A stretch of DNA of 64,000 bases from Cloeon dipterum (lineage: Eukaryota; Arthropoda; Insecta; Ephemeroptera; Baetidae): NCBI RefSeq assembly GCF_949628265.1, contig NC_088787.1, forward strand, positions 11,584,501-11,648,500, given 5' to 3'. The notes beneath the pieces are model-generated. The model did no database searches and had not been told where the DNA came from. It worked only from the letters and a program-made list of their open reading frames with translations. Positions 1-13,136 of the stretch are shown piece after piece; positions within the stretch are counted from its first letter, which is position 1, and each line of letters opens with the position of its first letter. Both the position numbers and the translations under genes were made by a program.

Positions 1-166
1 GTATATTTTGGAGAAAATTGGCAAAATTTGAATTTTTATTGTAGGAAGGTCATTTTTTTATTATTGCAAATTGTTGAACAAATTGTTTATCGATCAATTG
101 TTTATGGCATCCAACAATTTAAATAGTTTTCAATTGTCGCCCAGTATCATTCCACTTTAATTATAA
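1..166 (+). mobile_element. TTAA-flanked MITE (family A), right end, cut by window edge
   Basis: The last 166 bases match the right end of the elements at 40918-41351 and, reversed, 18969-19404. The end reads GTATCATTCCACT followed by TTAA at 167-170. It lies directly upstream of the orphan lectin exon, so it sits where an intron of that paralogue would have been. It has no coding capacity. Confidence 0.8.
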
Positions 167-228
167 TAAGTTGGAGTGCCTGCTATTGCACATTGCAGAA
201 GCGAATTAAAATTTAAAAATATTCACAG

Positions 229-386
229 CTTTCATCTGGCCGAGCTGGGAATTTTTCGGCGAAACTGAAGACAGCGGCAACGGCATAGACACGTGGTGCA
301 TTTCACGCGCTTTGGTCCTCGAAGGGATTGCGCCTGCCAAATTCTACAATTGCCACGCTGCCAGGCGTTTGGTCCGCGGTTTTTGA
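229..386 (+). pseudogene. Orphan last exon of a C-type-lectin-like paralogue
   Basis: After an acceptor (CACAG, ending at 228) the frame reads a segment nearly identical to the start of the last exon of the lectin gene at 803-2733. Shared features are the W-PSW-FFGETED core, the TWCISRAL block and PAKFY. After PAKFY the similarity ends and the frame hits a stop (384-386), whereas the intact gene continues about 33 residues to a terminal Cys-Glu. No upstream lectin exons are visible; that space holds a MITE. I read it as a duplicated, decayed 3' piece. It could instead be a divergent terminal exon of a gene starting left of the window. Confidence 0.6.
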
Positions 387-802
387 GCCAAACACACCAA
401 GCATTCTTCGATCGGAAAATTAGAGGGCTCTGTGTTGCTACTGATCCTGTCCTCGCCCTAGCAATCAAGCAAATTGAACGAAGTGCGAACGGAACTATTA
501 GTGATAATTAAAAACAGCAATTAAGCTAAAATTTTGAAATTTTATCAGTGTCACGTGAATCAGCACACGTTGAAGCGCGTGCGTGGTCACTATTGTGAAT
601 TGGCTAATAAAAATGTATATCTCAGGTCGAGTGTTAAAGCTAGAGTTTATTTCGTGTTTGTTAGCGATCGCGCAGCATTATCGCTCTCCTTTTAAAGATA
701 TTCGTTCGTGGGCCAAAATAAATAGACTTTGGTAATTTATGGTAACAATTTGTATAATTTCATTTTTAATTTATTTAGAGTTTGTCTGGAGAAAACCACA
801 AA
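387..802. other. Spacer, no gene seen
   Basis: AT-rich sequence between the orphan lectin exon and the putative signal-peptide exon of the next gene. A short reading frame running to 511 in another phase is not recognisable. The stretch presumably holds the lectin gene's promoter, but I see no clear TATA box. Confidence 0.4.
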
Positions 803-2733
803 ATGCAGTTTACGTTTTGGTTTATATTGCTCTCCGTACAGAAGGTTTCTATATATAATTATCTAATTTTAATATAAACGAACGAGATGGTAATATAAAT
901 GTTATTGCGATTCACCAGATTGCATTTCCTTCTGTTGCGAAAGTAATCGCTTCGATTAAAATTAAAAAACCCTCACATCGGATTCGTAAGTGAATAATTT
1001 TATTTCGCCCATGAACATTTTGCTGAGAAAAAGGTTTGTGAATTCAAAAGAGCTTCCTCTACAAGTCATCTTCCAAAGAGAGATCATTGTGAGGTGCTGC
1101 GGAAGCTCGCGATGCCTCATAAGCAACAACGTCTCAACACCAATGGTGTGATAGATTTTACCACTGCCATGAAAATTAATGTGTTATGTTTACATGTGCT
1201 TCAATTATCTCTATTACTAGTCTACCATGAGAGGTGTTGTACTGAAAAGCTCGATGGTGGCATCTTCTAGTTCTTTCAAGTCGTCTACGACTACTGCTCC
1301 TCCAGTTTCTTATTCTGAAGCTTTAACCAAAAGCTCTTCTAGCGTAATTGAAATAACAACCTCAACCTCCACTTCAACACCAATAACTTCTATATCTCCA
1401 ACTATTCCCCATTCAACAACCTCAACCACCACAACATCTTTAACATCTTCTTCATCCACGACTACAGCTATTTCTTCTCCAACAACCCCACTAACAACAA
1501 CTACTTCAACTCCAACAACCACACTAACAACTACTTCAACTCCAACAACAACACCAACTGTAAGCATTTTGAAAAATTATTAAAACTTTTTAATTTACTT
1601 TTGCATTAATCTCTTGCTTGAAATTTGACTGATTTGTAATTTTACAATTGTTGTCATAAATAATAGTTAATTTCTCGCATGTTTAATTATATTAAATTTA
1701 TTGCTACTCTATTTAGTACAAGTTGTTGATTTTGCGCTTGGATTTGTGTTTCTGCTTTTATTCATAAAATTCTCAGAGGCGCTGTAACGGAGTTTTAGAC
1801 AGAACGTGTCGGCCGAAGACAACCTGCATAGTTGACGTGAGAGAAGTTCAGCAAATATATTTTTTATTTTAAATATTTAAGTCTACAAATTGTTTATATT
1901 TTAATTATGTTGATTGCCAGACTAATTTGGTGACTCAACTTCAATCGACGGGAAAAAGTACGTGCAAAATGCAAAAACCTGACTATAACTATAACAACTA
2001 TGATATCTCTAAGATTACTTTGGAAACATGATTACTACAGGGAACGGCAAGCAATACTTTGTCGGCGTTGATTGGAACGTAAATATAAAATATGGAGCAG
2101 TATATTTCTAATAATCGTCTTGTTGAAATTGTTATTATTGGTGTTTATGTTATGATTTCAACTAATACAAAAATATTGTCTTGTTAACTTGAGAATGAAA
2201 TAATTAACAGGCCTTGACTTTCGACTCAGCCACCTCGATTTGCTGTCAAATGGGTCTCAAATTGGCCGAATTTCCCACAGAAGACAGTTGGAACAACTTT
2301 ATGGCCACATTCAAGAGTAAAATAACCGAAATTAACATTTCAATTTTTAATTAATGCAGTGTGGCATCCCCGAGTCTTTAAATTAAGCCTCCATTCAGTA
2401 TTCATTTCAAAAATGGGTTCTGGGTTAATTAATAACAATAAGTTGAGGTGCCTGCTAAATTGCTACTCGTCATACATATGTGAAGCGAATTCAAATTTTA
2501 AAATATTCGCAGCTTTTACCTGGCCGAGCTGGGATTTTTTTGGCGAAACTGAAGACAACGGCAACGGTACAGACACGTGGTGCATTTCACGCGCTTTGGT
2601 CCCCGCAGGGGTCGTGCCTGCAAAATTCTACGACATGACCTGTGGAACGAAAAACTTGCTGGTTCTCACTCCTGGCGGCGTTATTAATTTAATTGATCCA
2701 AATGAACCTATTCACCGCTACTATTGCGAGTAG
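803..2733 (+). CDS. Secreted mucin-linked C-type-lectin-like protein
   Basis: Proposed exons: 803-844, 1028-1147, 1221-1559, 1921-1957, 2014-2078, 2211-2316, 2513-2733 (309 aa in frame). Exon 1 encodes a hydrophobic signal-peptide-like start (MQFTFWFILL). Exon 3 is about 110 residues of almost pure Ser/Thr/Pro, a likely O-glycosylated stalk. The last three exons form a degenerate C-type lectin fold: a GKQYF strand, an F-D-S-A-T-x-I-C helix with QMGLKLAEF, a TWCIS motif and a final YYCE. I see no EPN or QPD calcium-sugar motif, so sugar binding is doubtful. The joint at 1958-2013 is ambiguous. Read through, it meets a TGA at 2029-2031; as a 56-nt intron (GTACGT...CTAAG) the frame closes. The lectin-fold exons are well supported and the first two exons are tentative. 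Confidence 0.6.
1227..1559 (+). repeat. Ser/Thr-rich mucin-like coding repeat
   Basis: A degenerate ACA/ACT/TCA codon run inside the lectin gene gives a Thr-Ser-Pro repeat with units such as TSTPTTTLTT. It ends at a GTAAGC donor (1560). The reverse strand shows a Val-rich shadow frame that is not real. Confidence 0.7.
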
Positions 2734-4128
2734 CAAAAAAATGTAAAATAAGTGAAAAATAATGCTAATGTGAAATATTTCCCGATAAATTGTTTGTTAA
2801 AAAATTTAGAAGCTCAAACCTTGACACCATCTTGTCTGAAAGATCTTTAATTTAAACGCGTGATTCTGCCTTCATTGACATTTATCAAAAATAAAAAATT
2901 TAGAGTCCATTGAATTCCTGCTTTTGGTATTAATTCATACTCATTTCAGCTGATTTCTCATTTAAGTGATTACAGTTTTTCAATTGGAAAATGAAAGAGG
3001 AAGCTAATGAAAAAGTGCTAGAATTATAATGTAAACGCCATGATTTCGTAATAATAAAAAATAATGCAAGTCTTGATTATTTATTCATACAGTTCTTATT
3101 GTAAACAACGGTTTATGAAGAATTTTATTGCATTATTGCGCTGAATTAATATATTTATAGTTATAAGCGTTATAAGTTATTTGAAGAAATTTTTGGACTT
3201 ATTTTATATCTTTAGTCTATTTAGACTTTTAATAATTAAGGTTTGCTCCGGATAATGAAGTAAATAAAATAAATTAAATCATCGTTCATCGTGATATTTC
3301 AGACCTTTCTGCAAACAGCTCTTTTAACCATGACATGGTTAAAAGAGCACATTGTGTGTTACAGCAGTTTCTATAAAATCTCATTTCTAAAACTGACCTT
3401 TTTAATTACAGAGATTTATTTAAAAATATGATATATGTATTTTAATCAGATTTTTCATCCATAAAAACATATACGTGTAAAAACTAAATTTTGTGTGAGC
3501 CACATGTAAATCGCTGAAGAGATAAATAAAATTAATGTGTCAATAACCGAAATAGGTAATATTATTTTTGTCATAGAGATATAAGCGAGTCATGATCTCT
3601 TGATAGATAGCACAGATATAATTATGACTGTGTGTGCGCTTACTTGGTTATATTTTTTATATCTGCTAACTCAGGTTAACTTCACTCACGCTTATTTTTC
3701 TGTGAACAAGCCAACAAGCTCCGCCCCACTCTCCATTCAAAATTAGGAGCAGCAAGGCAGCCATGTTTTAGGGCGGGATATTCAACTTTTCTATCACTGA
3801 ATAGCTTAAAGCGAACTTTGAAAGTGCGTCGATCCCTCTGCATCGTACCCTATGTTCCTACCCGATCCTACCTATGTTGATCTTACGCATCTGATGTTAT
3901 GATCTTGTTTCTTGTTACATCCACGCGTGACACACATGCTTCTCGCCTCGCTCCTCGCTTATTCGGTAAAAATCAATGCAAATTACGACCGAGGCTGAAA
4001 TTTCACTGTTTCATTTATTTGAGTATTCGTTCAGCAAAAATATGTATCGTACATAATTTATTTATCGCCGATATTTGCAGACGTGACTGTGTTGTTTTTG
4101 TTGCTGTCGTGAAACTTGAGCGAGAAAC
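2734..4128. other. Intergenic: lectin 3' UTR to RIOK2 promoter
   Basis: No coding sequence is seen. An AATAAA at 2890-2895 is a plausible poly(A) signal for the lectin gene. Apart from the palindrome at 3318-3348, the remainder is AT-rich up to about 3.7 kb. It then becomes more mixed towards RIOK2, where the 5' UTR and promoter must lie. Confidence 0.4.
3318..3348. repeat. Perfect 31-bp palindrome
   Basis: Two perfect 15-base arms (GCTCTTTTAACCATG and its complement) are separated by a single A. The sequence would form a cruciform or a dyad binding site. No gene is adjacent within 0.5 kb. Confidence 0.85.
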
Positions 4129-6002
<1,874 letters not shown>

Positions 6003-6005
6003 CCG

Positions 6006-6011
6006 AATAAA
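6006..6011 (+). terminator. Poly(A) signal of RIOK2
   Basis: AATAAA begins four bases after the RIOK2 stop codon, so the 3' UTR is probably very short. The gap to the convergent ASCIZ stop is 315 bp (6003-6317) and holds no other gene. Confidence 0.6.
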
Positions 6012-6317
6012 TTTATTTCTTTTAACAATAATTCAACATTTTAATTTATAATTTAACAAAATTCAGTAATTGGATCTTTGCAGGGTTACAAAACAAATAT
6101 TGTTTTTTCTGGGAGGGTTAAATGTTAAACCGTGACTGCGAAGAGATGGTATAATAATAGAAAAATGTAAAACAATAATAAATGCTTCATTTTGCGAAGT
6201 AAAATTAAAAACTTAATAAATCGTGTAAAAAAATCAGCGTTGGTTAAACCACACGGGAGAAAAAATTGCAACCCTGTCTGTGTCAGGCAGTCTGCAAAGA
6301 CGCAGAATACAAAAATC

Positions 6318-7747
6318 TCAATCCAAATTAAGTGTCTGCGTCTCGATGTCGGCAAAATCGAGATTGCTGAGACTGAGAAGCTCATCGCAAGTCTGGGTGT
6401 ACATGTTGGAGTGAAGCATGTTCTCGAAGGTCTCATTAATCTCATCACAAGTCTGGGTCTCTGTGTTGATAGAAAAGCTGGCATCGCATTCGTTGAGGAA
6501 GCTTTCGTCAAACAGGTCGGTCTGCGTCTCGCACGACTGCTGCACCTTGTAGTCGTTGAGCAGAGTGTCCAGACTGGGGTAGTCGAAGGGCATGGTCTGC
6601 GTCGACTTTTGGTTGATCCAGCCCTCGCGCAGGGCGACGTCGTTGATCACCTGCGGCTGTTCCTTGCTCATTTCCTCCAGCAGAGGAGAAGCCGACTTAA
6701 TATCTGGCTCGATGGGTGGAGGCTCCTGATACTGTGCTGTCTGCGTTTCAGTATTTTTCGCCTTCTTTGGTGTTTTCCGCACAGTCTGCGTCTCGGTGTT
6801 TCTCTTCCGCTTTGCAGATCGTACTGGGATTTTCGCGTCCAGCATGGCCCTCTTCAGGATTGTGCTGCTGGTCGACTGGGTCTGCGTCTCCTGACTGGTT
6901 GTCGACTTGCGACGTTTTGGGCCTGGAGATTTTTTATTTATAAAACACGAGCCGAATTTTTTAGTTAATTTTTACCATTAATCTTGGTCGGCGTATTTTG
7001 CTTCTTTTTCTGCTTTTCCTCGACATCAGTCTGCACCTCAGCGTCTCTCTGAACTGGCCTGCAAAGTTCACTCAGGGCCACGGCAGCCATCAACTGAATT
7101 GCTGGAAGTGCCTCAATGGTTTGTTGTTCCTGGTTTGCCACGCTCACCTTAACTCTAGAATTAAATTATTAAAATTATTCTTTTAAATTATAAAATCAGC
7201 AGTTACATGTAATTTGAAGGAAGCTTGTGCTTGTGTCTTAAGGCATGGACCTTGATAGCCTGGTCGTTGGTGTAGACCTTTCCGCAGGAGCAGACAAACT
7301 GGCAGCCACAGGTTTTCGCATGGTAATTTTTCGCTGCCAAGGTGGCGAAGAAGACGCCGCAGTTTTCACATTTAAAATTCCGAGTTGCGTGCATTTGCAA
7401 GTAGTGCTGTAAAGAGAATACAAATAATTACATTGTCAGGGGACGTTATTCAATTTTTTAAAAACCTGTTTTAGAAGTTTAACTTTGGGAAACGACCTCC
7501 CCTGCTCTATATTGTACTTGCAGCAAGGTTCAGGACAGTGATACTGGATCACAGCTGAATTATTTTCTGTCGAGGGCATTTTTTCTTGAATCTTATGCGA
7601 CTTCCACAGGTGAAGATCCAGATTGGAAGAGGATTTAAAAACCTTGTTGCAGCCAGGCTGAGTGCAGACGAGGTCATTTTTTACGCTCGAGAGGGTTTCC
7701 TTGCAGATGACAACCTTCCTCACGACGATCCCTTCGTTTAAAGACAT
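6318..7747 (-). CDS. ATMIN: ASCIZ/ATMIN-type zinc-finger transcription factor with LC8-binding TQT array
   Basis: Exons on the minus strand: 7747-7466, 7406-7207, 7154-6976, 6922-6318, giving 421 aa. Residues 28-152 hold four C2H2-like fingers: C28/C33/H46/H51, a second with C71/C75 and H95/H100, then C107/C110/H123/C127, then C133/C135/H148/H152. The C-terminal half carries eight TQT motifs (for example in QETQTQ, NTETQTV, CETQTD, IETQTL) plus one VQT. TQT is the core recognised by the dynein light chain LC8/DYNLL. Known for the family: ASCIZ activates the LC8 gene and is inhibited when LC8 fills the TQT sites, a feedback sensor. An in-frame ATG at 7825 would add 26 residues. I chose 7747 because the added part looks like leader sequence and enters the shared promoter. 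Confidence 0.93.
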
Positions 7748-7984
7748 AATAACAGAGAAAAACAGAGACCTCGCCCTCTCCACAGTAAGACTCTTACGAC
7801 CTTCCTCTCGAACACATGATTTCAAATTTTCCCACTACTTCAACGCAATTCGATTGGCCCTGCCACGCCCAGTTTGTTTACATTCTCCATCATGGAGTCA
7901 GTTTGTTGTTGATAGGTCGATATCGCCGGCTTCTCTCACTGTGTACAGTCAGAATTGAAGGAAAAGTCTGGGATAATAGGCAAA
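7748..7984. promoter_or_regulatory. Bidirectional promoter between ASCIZ and SF3A1
   Basis: Only 237 bp separate the two divergent start codons, so both promoters and 5' UTRs lie here. There is no TATA box; a GTCGATATCGCCGGC stretch (about 7917-7931) resembles housekeeping-promoter dyads. An ATG in frame with ASCIZ occurs at 7825. Confidence 0.7.
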
Positions 7985-10900
7985 ATGCCCGGCATCGAGA
8001 CTGTCGGACAGGACCTGGATGTGCCGCTGCACATTTTGCAGCGAGAGGCGGCGGAGGCGGCCCTGGCTGAAGCGCCCCAGGATGCGCCGATCACCACTTC
8101 GGCCAACATTGGCCTCATCTACCCGCCTCCTGAAGTACGGAGTATCCTTTCATAAATACATAAAAAAATCATTTTCTGCGTCAAATCAACAGAAAGATGT
8201 GTATTTTTCACCTGTTTTGCTTTCTTGGATCTCTGTGTGCAGTGATCATTTTTCTGGATTTGGAATCAAATTCTGGAAAAAAAATTGTTGCTGTATAAAG
8301 TCCAGAAATCTGTCAAGCTTATTTTGGGATCGGAACCATTGAGATGCTGTTGCACTTTTTGGTTCCAAAACTTGACACCCTTGGTAGGTATATTGGTGGA
8401 GATTTGCAGTGCCAATTTTTGTCTCTCGAAGGTTGTTTTCCTTAATGGTGCAAAGACATCGTCGACAAAACCGCCAGCTTCGTAGCCAGAAATGGGCCTG
8501 AATTCGAGGCCCGAATCAAAGCCAATGAGATCGGCAACCCAAAGTTCAACTTCCTTAGTACCGGCGACCCTTACCATGCGTACTACCAGCACAAAGTCAG
8601 CGAGTTTAGGTCGGGCAAAGGTAAAACGAAATAATGAGAGACCTTGGAGATTGGCTAATTATGAAAATTTCAGTCACGGATGCGCCGGGAGTGCAAAAGC
8701 CGCTCCTCGCGTCTGCCCAGCAGAAGCAGCTGGAAATTTTGAAACAGGTTGAGCAGCCTTTCATCCCAAGGGAGCCGCCAGCAGATTTCGAGTTCATTGC
8801 CGATCCACCTTCCATTTCGGCTCTTGACCTGTAGGTTTTTTTTATTTTGGTCAATAAGAAATATCTTACATAATTAAAAAATCAGTTAATGCTTTTTTGC
8901 TAATATTTTGCTATTCAATTAAAGTTACAAATTTAATAACCTACCTGCGATTAATTCTAGCTTCAAAATTTGAAATGCAGAGCTTCAAAGAAATACACAA
9001 GATAAATAATAAAATTATTATTTCGCAGGGACATCGTAAAGTTAACAGCCCAGTTTGTGGCCAGAAATGGCAGGCAGTTCTTGACCAACCTGATGAACCG
9101 CGAGCAGAGAAATTACCAATTCGACTTCCTTCGGCCACAGCACTCACTGTTCCAGTACTTCACTAAGCTGCTGGAGCAGTACACCAAGGTGCTGATCCCA
9201 CCTAAAGAGCTGCTGTTCAAGCTGCGCGACGAGAGCAAGCAGCAGCAGGCGGTGTTGGACCAGGTGCGCTACCGCTCCGAGTGGCAGAAACATCAGGAGG
9301 CGCAGCGGCTGCGCGAGGCTGAGGAGCTGGAGAAGGAGCGCGTCGCCTATGCACAGATCGACTGGCACGACTTTGTCGTTGTCGAGACGGTCGACTACCA
9401 GCCCTTCGAGCACGGAATATTCCCGCCGCCCACCACGCCTGAGGAGGTCGGCGCCAGGGTGCTCATGCAGGAGCGAATCGAGGACGGCCAGGAGGTGGCC
9501 ATGCAGCTCGACAGCGATGATGAGGGCAGGGATAACACTCAGGTATTAATTAAACTTATGAACTGTTTGAGACTATTTATTTGTCATATGGTGATTTATA
9601 ATTTAAATCAGCAAAATTACTTAAACTACAAAGTTAAAATCATAAATGGAAGGAACCTGCAAAGGTTTATATATTATGGAATGACAATGATTCAAACTTA
9701 CAGTTTGCTGTCCATTATCAGAGAGATTAAAATTTGGCCAAAATGCGTTGGTTATGATTTATGATTAAAGTACTTAATAATTTTAATTCATTTAAATTTT
9801 GCATCAAAATGAGAAACGTTTTCTCTAGTTTTACATATTAGTTTAATTGTTTTAATTAAACTATCATAAAAATAAATTAAATTTGCGCCAAAATATACAA
9901 GATTATTCTATTTTTTCATCAAAATTTCATGCGTAAACAAATTTTCCTTATAACGCACCCAGGAGGGCTTTTAAAATTTTATCGATTGACTAGGGTTGAA
10001 AATTTAACTCTTGAACTTCAAAGCCTTCTAAGATTGATAATTACTGACGATAAAACTCCAGAAAATGTGCGTAGAGGGGAGGGGGATAGTTAGTACTCAT
10101 ATTCCGTCATAAAGGCTTCTTTATTTTTACAAAAAAGTTTATTATTATTAAATTTTGTAACATCAAATAACTTCTAGTTATATGTTTTACATAACTACGT
10201 ATTACTTTTTATGCCAGGTTCAAGACATGGAGGAAGCGTCTAGTGACGAAGAGGAAGACATGCGACGCACAACTTTATTGGCTCCTCGACTCAATCCAGC
10301 TCCAGCTACACTGCCAATTTCCCAGGCGCAGCCACCTCCACTGCCTCCGGCACCAGACAAGGTGCTTGTGAAGAAGGGTTACGACCCAAAACAAGGTTTG
10401 TTATACTCAGATTTAAATCTACTATTAAATTTTGGTCTAATTGCAGCAATTATTTTCATTAAATCCCATGCACATGTGCATTTTATGCATTTTTTAATAA
10501 TATTTAGCATAGCATTTATACTTAACCATTTTCCAGTCTTGAAACATTTTAAAAAATCAACCTGCTTCATTCAATATTTATTTTCATTGCTGTTTCAGCC
10601 AAGGGCAAGATTTCAAATGCGTCCGAGGAGTACCTCATCTCGCCGATCACCGGGGAGAGGATCCCCGCAAGCAAGGTGCAGGAGCACATGCGAATCGGAT
10701 TGCTGGACCCTCGCTGGGTGGAGCAGAGAGACAAGCACATAAACGAGAGGATGGGACAGGAGACAGTCTTCGCCCCAGGCACGGCCATCGAGGCTAGTTT
10801 GAAGCAGCTTGCCGAGCGACGTACTGATATTTTCGGTGTCGGTGACGAGGAAACGGCGATTGGTAAAAAAATTGGCGAGGAGGAGAAAAAGAAGGATGAC

Positions 10901-12583
10901 AAGGTAAGGGATTTTATTTTGATTAATGGCATGTACAGATTCTCATTTTAATAGTGTTTTCAGTTGCTTAACATGTTCAGACACACCATGGTAAAAAATG
11001 AAATACAATACAAATTATGCACTGGTATTCTTAAGATTGGGTCATTTTTCTAAAATTTATTTGCAATATTTGTCCTAGTGAAATATTATAATTCTTTATT
11101 TCTTATTTCCCAATCGACTAATTTATAAGTACGTTAAATTGCAATAAATTGTTGCGTTACCTGGAATTCATTAAAAAAACATACAAAAACATATTTTATT
11201 TATTTACTCTCTTGTAAATTAAACAATGGAAATAGACGATCTCTTGTATAGTAATTTGATAAATTGTCCTTTATTTTTTATTTTATTTTCACCGTGTAAA
11301 TTTTTTTAAACACTTCTAAATTTGCACTCAAAATTTATTTTTCCAACTAATTACAATTGTGTATATTCTGCAGGTTACGTGGGACGGACACACGTCCTCG
11401 GTGGAGGCGGCGACGCGGGCAGCACGTGCCAACATCAGTCTGGAAGAGCAGATCCACCAAATCCACAAGACCAAGGGTCTGCTGCCGGACGAGGAAAAGG
11501 AGAAAATCGGACCAAAACACGTGCTGATCGCAGCCTCGATCAGCAAGGGGCCGCAGCCGCCGTCGAAGCAGTCGATGCCGCAACCGCCGTCCGTTGGCAA
11601 CAAGCCTGCGACGATCGTGGCGCCGCCCAAGCTGCCACCGGCGCCGATGCAGATGGGTCCAATGGGTGGCCCAGGAGGCATGCCGCCGGGCCCGCAGCCC
11701 CCGATGATGATGGTACCGCCGCCTGCCATGCGGGGGCCGCCTCCACTTATGGCCCGCCCCGCCTACCCTGCGCCCCCCATGCCTCCATACATGCCGCCAT
11801 CCGCGGCCCCAGTCGTGCCGCCACCGCAGCCTATGAAACATCCAATGGAGGTGGACCTGGAGGAGGCGCCAGGCGGCAAGAGGCAGCGCACCGAGGACAC
11901 CCTTATGCCAGAGGCTGAGTTCCTCGCCACCCATAAGAGTCCGGTTCAGTTCAAGGTAAAATTTTTTATATTTTTTCATTTTATTCTTCTATGACAATAT
12001 TTTCTCTTTCATAAAATATATTTTAAAAAGCAGAGTTAAAAATAGTAGCGATTAAAATCAAGTTAAGCTTAAAGGATACAATTAGCTATGCTATTTAAGT
12101 TTATTTTTGTGAAATTAAAGTAATAAAGGCGACATCCTGACTAGAAAACTGGACAAGTTACTCATTCTAGACAAAAATAATTTGTGTAAAAAAATGCCAA
12201 ATTATCTAAGTCAGTAAAAAGCTGCAGCCCTGATTTTTACAGCTCTTGACAGAATTTTGCTTTAGATGGAAGTAACACCTAAAGAATCAACCTTACCTTA
12301 CTTAATAATTATTTCCTTTCTCTAGGTAATTGTACCAAATCAGCCTGAAAAGGCCGAATTCCGTCTGCGCGGCCAGTTCCTCAACGTCAGCATGAGTCTG
12401 AGCGAGCAGGTGACCCTGCTGAAGGCCAAGCTGCAAGAGGAGACAGGTCTGCCGCCTTCCAAGCAGAAGCTCAATTGGGAGGGCGTCTTCTTCAAGGATG
12501 GAAACACGTTGGCCTACTACAACATCATGCCCGGAATGGTTGTCAACCTTTCCATCAAGGAGAGAGGAGGAAGGAAGAAATAA
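7985..12583 (+). CDS. SF3A1: Splicing factor 3A subunit 1 (U2 snRNP)
   Basis: Exons 7985-8141, 8456-8620, 8674-8830, 9029-9542, 10218-10395, 10599-10903, 11374-11955, 12326-12583 close exactly to 771 aa (human protein about 793). Seen in order: IYPPPEVRN leading into SURP domain 1 (FVARNGPEFEARI, then HAYYQHKV), the EFEFIADPPSIS linker, SURP domain 2 (FVARNGRQFL then NYQFDFLRPQHSLF), and the IDWHDFVVVETVD block. These are followed by an acidic stretch, the SPITGERIPAS and RRTDIFG blocks, a Pro/Met-rich low-complexity region (about 11540-11840), and a C-terminal ubiquitin-like domain ending ERGGRKK. Known role: with SF3A2 and SF3A3 it matures 17S U2 snRNP; the ubiquitin-like tail contacts U1 stem-loop 4. 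Introns are 53-823 nt. The gene is intact, with no odd features. Confidence 0.97.
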
Positions 12584-12620
12584 ATTTAATTTTTTTCACC
12601 ATTTTATGAGTTTAGCAATC

Positions 12621-12626
12621 AATAAA
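12621..12626 (+). terminator. Poly(A) signal of SF3A1
   Basis: AATAAA lies 38 bases past the SF3A1 stop and 48 bases from the stop codon of the convergent gene at 12674, so the two mRNAs' 3' ends very probably overlap. Confidence 0.7.
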
Positions 12627-12673
12627 ATTCTGTTTTGACTTAAGAATTTACTCCTATTTAATTTGAAACACAT

Positions 12674-13136
12674 TCATGAAATAATACAGGAAGTGATAGT
12701 CTGTTGCTTCAATTTAGTCCTGGGGGGTTTCCCTTCGTCGGCCTCCTTTGCTGCCACCACAACGTCGTCATAGTCAGGGAAAGCTAGTGTCTGCAGTTTT
12801 GAGTGGACTAGAGTGTCATTTATTGTAACTTCAAATGAACCTGAGGGAGAAAGAGGAAGAAATTAAATAAATTTTCATAGAACGAAAAAATCTGGAGAAA
12901 ACGTACCTCTCCGGCCCTCTCTACCTGAAAGTTCAACATCTGGGATTTTCTCCTTCAATTTTTCTGCAAGCTCATCGAATTGTGCTTTGTGACCACACGT
13001 TCCGCTTAAAGCAAGACGGATAAAAGTATAATTGAAAATATGTGTACTATATTCCACAGCAAAAAGCGGGGAAATGACATGAGCCGGTCAATTAATTTGT
13101 TTCTTACCAATATTCAACTTCTATTTTTGATGGCAT
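12674..13136 (-). CDS. MIEN1/selenoprotein-W-like thioredoxin-fold protein with CaaX tail
   Basis: Minus-strand exons 13136-13108, 13004-12907 and 12840-12674 give 97 aa. The N-terminus shows strand-then-CxxC (VEYCGTCGHKAQF; Cys10 and Cys13), the redox loop of the Rdx (SelW/SelT/SelH) fold; Cys replaces any Sec. A G-SFEVTIND-LVHSKL segment matches the family's second half. The last four residues, C94-I-I-S, form a CaaX prenylation box, as MIEN1 (C35) has CVIL; vertebrate SelW lacks this, so MIEN1 is the better match. MIEN1 is a membrane-anchored regulator of migration signalling; its role in insects is not established. The very short first exon (29 nt) ends inside the first redox Cys codon. 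The intron acceptor at 13005 is TTTAAG rather than CAG. Confidence 0.85.

Noticed and set aside
6192-6968. 258-codon plus-strand ORF opposite ASCIZ
   Set aside because: Antisense shadow of the ASCIZ last exon, whose protein is clearly recognised on the minus strand.
11328-11979. Gly-rich and Arg/His-rich minus-strand ORFs
   Set aside because: Antisense shadows of the Pro-rich exon of SF3A1.
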